DNA of 64,000 nucleotides from Clostridium sp. AF27-2AA. Lineage in GTDB: Bacteria > Bacillota > Clostridia > Lachnospirales > Lachnospiraceae. Both the position numbers and the translations under genes were made by a program. The notes under the pieces were generated by a model. It was not told where the DNA came from, ran no database searches, and worked only from the letters and a program-made list of their open reading frames with translations. The stretch is from NCBI RefSeq assembly GCF_003478505.1, contig NZ_QUFI01000004.1:58182-122181 (forward strand), given 5' to 3'. Shown one piece after another: positions 16,124 to 23,015 of this stretch (positions are counted from its first letter, which is position 1; the number at the start of each line of letters is the position of its first letter).

Positions 16124-16559
16124 ATTTGAGACCGGTTATAAGACTTTTTCCATTAATGATGATCCGGACAGGACAATCAGCTTTAACCCAACGGACGCAG
16201 ACATTGTTCAGCGTTTCGCAAAGGCAATAAAAGAACTGCAGTCCGAAAAAGAAACTATGGCGGACATACAACTGAATCCAGATGGAACTGCGGCCATTAA
16301 TGATATGAGCTCATTGGAAGAAGCAAGCGCAACACTAGAGAAATTTAATGATCTCATTAAGCAGAAACTGAATTATATTTTCAATTCAGATGTATACGAT
16401 GTAGTATTTGCCGGACAATCTCCATTTTCCATTGTGGGAAAAGATCATAAGCTGTTGTTTGAGGCATTTCTTGAGGCAGCTTTTGAGATGGTGAATGAAG
16501 AGGTTGGCGCAGCGACTCAAAGCCGTATTGGAAAATACACAGATAAATATAAAAAGTAG
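16110..16559 (+). CDS. Phage tail assembly chaperone-like protein
   Basis: 149 residues, acidic. The length, the F-N-P-T-D-A-D-I region and the position just before a tape measure gene fit tail assembly chaperones of Clostridia phages. It overlaps the previous ORF by 14 bases. Relatives bind the tape measure during tail assembly. Confidence 0.65.
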   Translation: MKSIRFETGYKTFSINDDPDRTISFNPTDADIVQRFAKAIKELQSEKETMADIQLNPDGTAAINDMSSLEEASATLEKFNDLIKQKLNYIFNSDVYDVVFAGQSPFSIVGKDHKLLFEAFLEAAFEMVNEEVGAATQSRIGKYTDKYKK

Positions 16560-16573
16560 ACTGGAGACGAACT

Positions 16574-16705
16574 ATCGATACAGAAATATTACGTGTTATT
16601 GAAGAAATTCAGGGGCGAGGCAATACAGCAGAGGTTAAAAAGAGAAAGGAGGATGTAGTAGTACTTGAAGTAATAAGAAAAATTGCATACAGCTCAGGCA
16701 GATAG
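16574..16705 (+). CDS. Small phage protein lacking a normal start codon
   Basis: A 43-codon frame, -1 relative to the gene before, reading (I)-D-T-E-I-L-R-V-I-E-E-I then G-R-G-N-T-A-E-V. It looks conserved in type but has no ATG, GTG or TTG. An ATC sits 8 bases after GGAG exactly where an ATG is expected. Either the start was lost, ATC is used, or it is reached by frameshift from the chaperone. Confidence 0.45.
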   Translation: MDTEILRVIEEIQGRGNTAEVKKRKEDVVVLEVIRKIAYSSGR

Positions 16706-16706
16706 A

Positions 16707-16808
16707 ATGGTATCTGTTAATGGCAAAATGGTGCCGGTGACTTTCAGAAATGAGAATCATCGGCTTTTTGTATTATATAAGGCGGTGATTTATGATGCAG
16801 CAGAGTGA
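16707..16808 (+). CDS. Small hypothetical ORF
   Basis: 33 residues (M-V-S-V-N-G-K-M-V-P-V-T-F). It follows directly on the preceding small ORF and overlaps the tape measure start. Weak ribosome site. Confidence 0.35.
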   Translation: MVSVNGKMVPVTFRNENHRLFVLYKAVIYDAAE

Positions 16809-19794
16809 TGGATCAATTATTATTGATACCCAGATCAATACGGATGGCGCTGGTGTAGGTGGGAGAAAACTACAAAAGGAACTGGGCCGGGTAATAGATA
16901 ATGCGGAGAAAGCAGCGGATAAGGTAAAAAAGGCTTTTGCTAAAGCTGGGGCTTTCACTTATGATCCTCAAGCTATGGAGAAGGTGTTTGGAAAGACTGC
17001 TGCCCAAAATATTAAAAATTATGTAGATGCGATAGAACTGTATGGGAAACAAGCCGGACAGGTATTAAATAAACTAGATTCGTCATTACAGGATCAGACA
17101 AATGATTATAAGCGGGAAATTGAAAGCCTGTCAAAGGCCTTAAAGGACATGGAGCAAGATGGTATGTATTTTGGTGATGAAGATTATGACAATACATACA
17201 TTAAGCTTCAGAAGGTTACTCAGGCATTAAAAGATTATAAAAAAGAACTTGTCAGTCCTGCGGCAACTCCAAAGGTTGTTGATGTATCCACAATGTCTGG
17301 AAAGATAGGTCAGCTCTCAAAAGAGCTTTTGCATCTGGAGGATAAAGGAAAAGGCTTTGGAGATTCTGAATATGATGCAACCGCGGTAGCTCTTAAGCGT
17401 GCCCAGGAAGCCCTTGCAGCATACAAATCAGAGCTTTTCAAGACTGATGAACAGCGTCAAAAAGAAGCGAAATCAGTCAGGAAGCAGCAGGAAGCCCAGG
17501 AAAAGCTTAACCAAAAGCTGCAAGAAGCAAAAGAAAAAGAAGCCGCTGCTGCCGCTGAATCCGAAAGGCTTAGGGAGATTGGCGAAAATGCCAAGGTGTC
17601 AAATGCTCATATCGTCAAGCTCCGGCAGGAACTGGAAGCTCTTGAAAACCGACAAAAGGATCTGCAAAAGGCTGGAGTTGGTGTAGGATACAAAGAATAT
17701 AACCGCAATGCGGCGAAAATCCGCAATTTGCGTGCTCAGATTAATGCCTATGCGTCAGATACGAAAAAGGCAAGCAAATCCACAAAGCAGATGAAGACAA
17801 GCGTGGATCAGGGCGGAAAATCCGCTAAGAAATTTGGATCCAATATGGCCGGACTCTTGAAAAGGCTTATTCTTTTTCGGATTCTTCGCACTGCTATATT
17901 CACAGCTTTTCGTTCGGCACGCGAGGGAATGGAGAATATTGCTCAGTATTCGCCTGAGACGAATAAGGCCATATCAAATGTGCTTTCGTCTCTTACGCAG
18001 CTGAAAAATTCATTTGCTACTTCATTTTCTCCTATTGCAGAATATGCTTCTCCTGCATTGGTAGAGTTCATCTCATTGCTTTCAGAAGCAGTTACGTGGA
18101 CTTCTCAGTTTTTTGCGGCTCTTACCGGAAAAGATACATATACCAAAGCAACGAAGGTAGAGGAAGACTACGGCGCTGCCTTAAAAGAGAGTAACAAGCA
18201 GATAAAGGCACAGGAAAAGGCGAATAAAAAGCTGACGTATTCGTTTGATGAGCTTATCCAGGCCGGGAACAAATCAGATCAGGACAAGACCGGATATGTC
18301 GGACCTACACCAGATCAGATGTTTACCACGGAAGAGGTATCAAACGACATAAAGGCCCGTGCCGATGCAGTGAAAGAGATATTCTCCGGCCTGTTTGCTC
18401 CGCTGAAAGAATCCTGGCTTGATAATGGCCCGGAAGTGATGCAGTCTCTCACAAACCTGTTTACATCCGCAAAACAGCTTGCACAGGACGTAGGTGCATC
18501 ATTCATGCAGGTTTGGAATGTTGAAGGGTACGGAAAGACCATAACGGACAATCTGCTTATAACATTTGCCAATCTGGCGCAAACTGTTGCGAATCTTATA
18601 ACGCAGTTTGATAAAGCTTGGGTCTCAGGCGATACCGGGACAAAGATATTACGCCATCTGGGGGATATTTTGGTTACGTTATCAGGATTTTTCCGCTCAG
18701 CATCAGAAAGTATCAAGAATTGGGCTGCAAACTTGGACTTTTCTCCGCTACTGAAATCCTTTGATAAGGTGCTTACATCCGTAAATCCAGTTGTAAGGGC
18801 TATTGGAAATTTGCTGCTATGGCTTTTAAATAATGTTTTGCTGCCTATCACAAAATGGGGTTTAGAACAGGCTCTGCCCGGTGTGTTTGAACTTATAGCA
18901 GCGGCACTTGATACCCTTTGCGCAGTAATAGAAGCTTTGGAACCGGTTGGAGAATGGTTATGGAATAGCTTTTTGCAGCCTATTGGGGAATGGACAGGGG
19001 AAATTATAATTAACGCCCTGAAATTGCTTACAGATGTTTTGAAAAAGTTCTCTGACTGGATTAGTGAAAATAAAGAACTTGTAAGAACTATAACATATGC
19101 AATACTTGGCTTTTTTGCGGCTTGGACAATAATAAAGTTGGTATCTGATATTGGAAAGTTGTTTGTCGCATTAAAAGGCTTTATTAGTGTAATGGGCAAA
19201 GTCCTGGATTCTATAACACCGGTTAAACTGGCTTTATGGGCAATAATAACACTTGCAGCCATTTTATACGATAGCTGGGACAAAATGACTCCGACAGAAA
19301 GAATGATAAGCTTTCTGTTGGCAGCAGCTTCTGCGGCTGGAATTCTTGCAGTTGCCCTTGGTGCGATTTCTGGTGCTGCAGGTGCGTTGGCTATGGGAGC
19401 ATCTATTGCGGCAGGAATAGGAGCGGCAATGATTGCGATTAATGCAGGCAAACGGCAGACGCAGTCTACTTACAGCAATGCAGGCGGCGGAAGATATGCA
19501 AAGTACGCTTCCGCAGCGGCAACGTACAATATGCCACGTCTTGCGACCGGAACCGTGGTACCGCCACGCGCTGGTGAGTTTGCGGCTATCCTTGGTGATA
19601 ACAAGCGCGAGACAGAAGTTGTTTCCCCGTTAAGCACGATAAAACAGGCATTGAAGGAAGCTCTGGCAGAAAGCGGAGGTAGTCGGGACATAACGGTTAT
19701 CATGGAAGTGGACGGTCGGCGTTTTGGACAGGCAGTGTACAAGGCAAACAATGAAGAAAAACAGCGTGTAGGTGTAAGGATGGTGACAGTGTGA
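16792..19794 (+). CDS. Phage tail tape measure protein (element 1)
   Basis: 1000 residues. The first third is coiled coil with three degenerate repeats of a module like LSKxLxxLEDxGxxFGDxEYD (about residues 85-135, 170-215, 275-325). Hydrophobic stretches follow at about 765-790 and 845-885. The C-terminus (PRLATGTVVPPRAGEFAAILGDNKRE) matches the end of the element 2 tape measure in style. It sets tail length in siphoviruses. Here no tail tube or head genes accompany it, so it is likely an orphan. Confidence 0.88.
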   Translation: MMQQSDGSIIIDTQINTDGAGVGGRKLQKELGRVIDNAEKAADKVKKAFAKAGAFTYDPQAMEKVFGKTAAQNIKNYVDAIELYGKQAGQVLNKLDSSLQDQTNDYKREIESLSKALKDMEQDGMYFGDEDYDNTYIKLQKVTQALKDYKKELVSPAATPKVVDVSTMSGKIGQLSKELLHLEDKGKGFGDSEYDATAVALKRAQEALAAYKSELFKTDEQRQKEAKSVRKQQEAQEKLNQKLQEAKEKEAAAAAESERLREIGENAKVSNAHIVKLRQELEALENRQKDLQKAGVGVGYKEYNRNAAKIRNLRAQINAYASDTKKASKSTKQMKTSVDQGGKSAKKFGSNMAGLLKRLILFRILRTAIFTAFRSAREGMENIAQYSPETNKAISNVLSSLTQLKNSFATSFSPIAEYASPALVEFISLLSEAVTWTSQFFAALTGKDTYTKATKVEEDYGAALKESNKQIKAQEKANKKLTYSFDELIQAGNKSDQDKTGYVGPTPDQMFTTEEVSNDIKARADAVKEIFSGLFAPLKESWLDNGPEVMQSLTNLFTSAKQLAQDVGASFMQVWNVEGYGKTITDNLLITFANLAQTVANLITQFDKAWVSGDTGTKILRHLGDILVTLSGFFRSASESIKNWAANLDFSPLLKSFDKVLTSVNPVVRAIGNLLLWLLNNVLLPITKWGLEQALPGVFELIAAALDTLCAVIEALEPVGEWLWNSFLQPIGEWTGEIIINALKLLTDVLKKFSDWISENKELVRTITYAILGFFAAWTIIKLVSDIGKLFVALKGFISVMGKVLDSITPVKLALWAIITLAAILYDSWDKMTPTERMISFLLAAASAAGILAVALGAISGAAGALAMGASIAAGIGAAMIAINAGKRQTQSTYSNAGGGRYAKYASAAATYNMPRLATGTVVPPRAGEFAAILGDNKRETEVVSPLSTIKQALKEALAESGGSRDITVIMEVDGRRFGQAVYKANNEEKQRVGVRMVTV

Positions 19795-19898
19795 TGTTAT
19801 TTGAAATTTTGGTTGCAGTTCCAGGCGTGGTCAGAATGGAAAACCACCGTTACCTTTATACGGATATTTCCTACAATAGCATCAATGGTGTAGGATAA
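19794..19898 (+). pseudogene. Truncated tail gene remnant
   Basis: 34 codons starting at an ATG overlapping the tape measure stop (TGATG). It reads like the start of a distal tail protein (M-L-F-E-I-L-V ... N-H-R-Y-L-Y-T-D) and then stops. The rest of the tail module is missing, so this marks a deletion point. Confidence 0.5.
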
Positions 19899-19948
19899 GG
19901 TATCATAGATCCAAGATGACGGCATTATCCAAAGTTTTTTATTTTTTG

Positions 19949-19983
19949 AAAGCATCTGTCATGTGGGACGGATGCTTTTCTTT
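19949..19983 (+). terminator. Terminator after tail remnant
   Basis: AAAGCATC...GTC pairs with GAC...GATGCTTT, followed by TTCTTTT. Confidence 0.7.
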
Positions 19984-20031
19984 TGCGTAAACTTGTGATA
20001 ATATGTGATTAAAAGTATGCATATTTGAAAA

Positions 20032-20685
20032 ATGAGGTTTTCAATGAATACCACGGTAAAGGGAATCCGGCAGGAACTTTTATACTCTGATAAGAGTTTT
20101 TTATTATCTGAGTTTTTTATGCCATCACAAGCACATTCTTTTAGAAAAATAAAAGAAATAACGTATTGCTATGGGGATCATGGAAGTTTTGGATATTTAA
20201 GGTTCCACGGAAAAAACGGTTCGGTTGAGACATTTTTGTTTCGGAAAAAGAAAAATGAACAGGTATCAGAATTTTTGGATACCATACAAATAGGATATCC
20301 AGATGTGAAACTGAATGAACAGTATGAAAGAATTGATTGCCGATCTGCATATAATTACATGCCAGGAAGAAAAAAGGCATTATGCTGGATATCTGCATTC
20401 ATTATTCTGCTGGGTTCATTCTTTTTCTACATGAATAATATGTCTTCCATTATGCACGACAAAAAAATTACGTTGGAAGCGTTTAATCAGTGTGAAATTG
20501 GAATGACATATGAGCAATGTGAGAAAATAATTGGATCTGCGGGAACTCCGCTTGCTGAGTCTGAAATTATAGATACAAGCATGACAGCATATATGTGGTA
20601 CGCCGATGAATACAGCGGAGCAAATGCAGAGTTATACTTTGTGGACGGAAAATTATATCAAAAAGCCCAAATCGGCTTAGAATAG
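20032..20685 (+). CDS. Cargo membrane protein with BLIP/SmpA-like C-terminus
   Basis: 217 residues. The N-terminal half is beta-rich (about 1-105), one transmembrane helix lies at about 122-142, and the outer C-terminal part (IGMTYEQCEKIIGSAGTPLAES) resembles SmpA/BLIP-type domains. An in-frame ATG 4 codons later (20044) is also possible. It sits between the phage remnant and attR and is AT-richer than the phage genes, so it is probable cargo. Function unknown. Confidence 0.6.
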   Translation: MRFSMNTTVKGIRQELLYSDKSFLLSEFFMPSQAHSFRKIKEITYCYGDHGSFGYLRFHGKNGSVETFLFRKKKNEQVSEFLDTIQIGYPDVKLNEQYERIDCRSAYNYMPGRKKALCWISAFIILLGSFFFYMNNMSSIMHDKKITLEAFNQCEIGMTYEQCEKIIGSAGTPLAESEIIDTSMTAYMWYADEYSGANAELYFVDGKLYQKAQIGLE

Positions 20686-20694
20686 TTACTAAAA

Positions 20695-21360
20695 ATGAAA
20701 AATATACCAATGTATGTAGCGGATTCTTCATTTATACAAGATCCGAGGAAAAGTGTAGTAGAAAATGGCAAGTATTGCACACAAAAATATTCCACGCATG
20801 AGGTGGAAGCCATCTATCATGCTTTGAAGGTAACACGAAATAAATATCCTATGGATTTAAGAGGGATCGGCCTTGCAAACGAAAGCTGGATTGTGAAGTA
20901 TAAGGCTAGATATGTTTTGTTTGAAATGATAATCCAACTCTTAGAGTTGTCGGATAATCCGCTTGACGAATTTTCAAAATCTATTGCTTATGTAACGAAA
21001 GGAGCCTTTTTTAGAAAATATGCGATAAATTTTTTTGAAAAATCAAAACCTTTTGTATCAGATGAAACGCTAATGAAATTTTCATCTTTTCAGCCACTCA
21101 ATATACATTTAACTTATGCTAAAGTTTACGAATCAGAACACGAATATGAAAAAGCAATTTCATGCATGGAAGCAGCTCAAAAGTATGGAGGATCAGAAAA
21201 TTTGTATTTTAAGCAAAAAATTAACGAGTTAGAATGCAAGTTGGTGAAAAATAGTCCCAAAAGAAGTAGGACAATGTCAGAGGATGATGTCCAATTTGAA
21301 AAAGACATACGTTTTGCGGCACGATATTTAATTGATTATTTTAATGTGAATTATATTTAA
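20695..21360 (+). CDS. Cargo hypothetical protein, TPR-like
   Basis: 221 residues, helical throughout. The segment around residues 140-175 (YAKVYESEHEYEKAISCMEAAQKYG) looks like a TPR repeat pair. No membrane segment. It follows the membrane protein by 9 bases and probably shares its operon. Not recognised. Confidence 0.55.
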   Translation: MKNIPMYVADSSFIQDPRKSVVENGKYCTQKYSTHEVEAIYHALKVTRNKYPMDLRGIGLANESWIVKYKARYVLFEMIIQLLELSDNPLDEFSKSIAYVTKGAFFRKYAINFFEKSKPFVSDETLMKFSSFQPLNIHLTYAKVYESEHEYEKAISCMEAAQKYGGSENLYFKQKINELECKLVKNSPKRSRTMSEDDVQFEKDIRFAARYLIDYFNVNYI

Positions 21361-21502
21361 AAATCGTCTAGTGCTATAAATACTGGAAGTTTTACGGATT
21401 GAGATATTAGCATAAACAGACACCTGTATGATGTTACATTTTACAGCAGTCATGTGATGAAAAAATGTTTTGTCTTTTAAGTGCTTATGTAGTTATTTAG
21501 AC
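21361..21502. other. Short non-coding stretch
   Basis: I see no gene, promoter or clear terminator between the cargo operon and the sigma-like pseudogene. Confidence 0.4.
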
Positions 21503-22113
21503 AATCCGCGGAACGAGGGCATTTGTAAGTATATCCAAGTGCAGTTTCCAGAATAGATCTGGAAGGTGAAGGAATTCTAGTCGGATTATCTAAAGAAGTA
21601 TGGTCGTGAGCCCTCAGCGGTCGAAATAGCCTGGTTTATGGGATAGTCAGGGCGATACAGGAAAATGCCTGTATGGTGATCCTGAGAAGCCTGGACGCAC
21701 CTGTTACGGGAATTGATGGCACAGAAGATACCACGGTGGGGGAGTTGGTGGCAGTAGCAGGCAACCAGGAAGAGGATATTCTGGACCGGATGGAGAAAGA
21801 AAGCCTCTGCCGTACCCTGTGGGGCTGTGTGGATAGTCTGCCGGAGATCCAGGCGGAAGTGATTCGCAGCAGGTACCAGGGAAAGTTCACGCTGAGAGAG
21901 TGTGCTGCTTCCTGTGGCCTCACTGTGGCCGCGGCAAGGCAGCAGCACGATAAGGCATTGTGGAGCTTAAGAAACGGCGAGAACGGCAAGCTGCTGCGTG
22001 TGTTTCTTCCAGCGGATTCCTGGATCTATAACAACGCTCTGATCGGCGGCGGTGTGGGACATTTTGCTCGCACCTGGACAAGTTCAACGGAGCGGGTGGC
22101 TCTGGAACTGTAG
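21503..22113 (+). pseudogene. Decayed phage sigma-70-like gene
   Basis: The upstream frame reads S-D-Y-L-K-K-Y-G-R-E-P-S-A-V-E-I-A-W, a sigma region 3-like segment, but has stops at 21554, 21578 and 21638. The frame then shifts by -1 and continues open from about 21640 to 22113 with a region 4-like segment (CGLTVAAARQQHDKALWSL) near the end. An ORF from 21673 could still give a 146-residue region 4 protein. Such sigma-like genes often sit near the right end of Clostridia prophages. Confidence 0.6.
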
Positions 22114-22114
22114 C

Positions 22115-22131
22115 TGTTGCGATGTCGTAAT
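22115..22131. repeat. Degenerate copy of the GTTGCGAYGTCGCAAC palindrome
   Basis: GTTGCGATGTCGTAAT; full palindromic copies are at 28772-28787 and 49619-49634 in element 2. Confidence 0.5.
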
Positions 22132-22181
22132 AAATGCAGTATAATATGAACTGTACAATATTGCAGGAAAGCGTATATTTA

Positions 22182-22224
22182 AAAAGCACCCGAATCCACG
22201 ACCATAGGATTTTCGGGTGCTTTT
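22182..22224. terminator. Terminator near right end of element 1
   Basis: AAAAGCACCCGAA pairs with TTTCGGGTGCTTTT over a long loop; A and T runs on both sides make it usable in both directions. Confidence 0.8.
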
Positions 22225-22231
22225 GTTTCGT

Positions 22232-22252
22232 GATACTAAAATGATACTAAAA
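22232..22252. repeat. Tandem TGATACTAAAA arm repeat (right)
   Basis: The same 21 bases as 8575-8595, same orientation, 98 bases from attR. Candidate integrase arm sites. Confidence 0.55.
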
Positions 22253-22349
22253 TCTGAATCAAACACAAAAAACAGGGTCTAAAATCGGTAAAATGTACCC
22301 TGTAACAACAGGAAAACAAGCAAAAAAGATATAAAATGTTCCAGTTGGT

Positions 22350-22378
22350 TATAGTATTGAAAACCAGATGGCAAGAGG
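22350..22378. repeat. attR core of element 1
   Basis: 29 bases identical to attL at 8501-8529. The ridA promoter follows 70 bases later, so the original attB lay between divergent DUF1836 and ridA. Confidence 0.88.
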
Positions 22379-22448
22379 AAAAGCACTGATTGAGATAAAA
22401 CGAAAAGTCATAAAGCTAACAAAAAGTTATAATCATTGTGAAAAGGGA

Positions 22449-22477
22449 TTGAATTTTTTATCCGAAGTGTTTATAAT
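22449..22477 (+). promoter_or_regulatory. ridA promoter
   Basis: TTGAAT, 17 bases, TATAAT, 39 bases before the ridA ATG. Confidence 0.75.
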
Positions 22478-22516
22478 AAGAAATTACAAAGATTAAACAA
22501 AGGAGAACGATTTCTT

Positions 22517-22897
22517 ATGAAAAAAGTATTAGCAACGAACAATGCTCCGGCCGCAATCGGACCATATTCCCAGGCAATCCACGCAGACAAATTTGTATTT
22601 GTTTCCGGTCAGCTCCCAATCGACCCGGCTACCGGCGAGTTTGCTGGCGCAGACATCGCAGCACAGACCAAGCAGTCCTTAACCAACATCAAGAACATTC
22701 TTGAGAGCGACGGACTGAGCATGGCTAATGTAGTAAAGACCACCGTTCTGTTAAACAACATCGCTGATTTCGGTGCTATGAACGAGGTTTACGCTACTTT
22801 CTTCGAGGGCGCTTGCCCGGCAAGAGCAGCTTTTGAGGTTGCAGCACTTCCGAAGGGCGCACTGGTAGAGATCGAGGCTATTGCATACGCTGAGTAA
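22517..22897 (+). CDS. ridA: RidA family enamine/imine deaminase
   Basis: 126 residues, the usual size. Carries the family segments [19 protein letters not shown], the catalytic Arg region [23 protein letters not shown] and the conserved Glu near the end. It hydrolyses reactive 2-aminoacrylate and related imines from PLP enzymes, in the cytoplasm. AAAGGAG is 9 bases upstream. Monocistronic with its own promoter and terminator. Confidence 0.95.
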   Translation: MKKVLATNNAPAAIGPYSQAIHADKFVFVSGQLPIDPATGEFAGADIAAQTKQSLTNIKNILESDGLSMANVVKTTVLLNNIADFGAMNEVYATFFEGACPARAAFEVAALPKGALVEIEAIAYAE

Positions 22898-22922
22898 TTT
22901 TTTACTACAGTCAGAAAATTAA

Positions 22923-22963
22923 GACAGGCATCGCAAACAAAGGTTTGCGGTGCCTGTTTTTTT
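22923..22963 (+). terminator. ridA terminator
   Basis: GACAGGCATCGCAAAC pairs with GTTTGCGGTGCCTGTT over a 4-base loop, followed by T7. Confidence 0.92.
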
Positions 22964-23015
22964 GTGATAAGATGTAACGAGCGTTTATGAATGTTTTTGA
23001 AAGGATAATAGCGTA

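Larger units (their letters stand above)
8501..22378. mobile_element. Integrated element 1 (mini-prophage or phage satellite, ~13.9 kb)
   Basis: Bounded by a perfect 29-bp direct repeat. It holds a tyrosine integrase at the left end, a divergent repressor/Cro switch, an excisionase-like protein, a replication initiator and helicase loader, and only two recognisable tail genes (assembly chaperone, tape measure) plus a truncated tail ORF. No terminase, portal, capsid, connector or lysis genes are present. It separates the divergent DUF1836 and ridA genes. Confidence 0.85.

Noticed and set aside
18315..19451. 378-codon minus-strand frame opposite the tape measure
   Set aside because: Shadow of the tape measure gene; composition is what one expects from the reverse of an Ala/Lys-rich coding strand.
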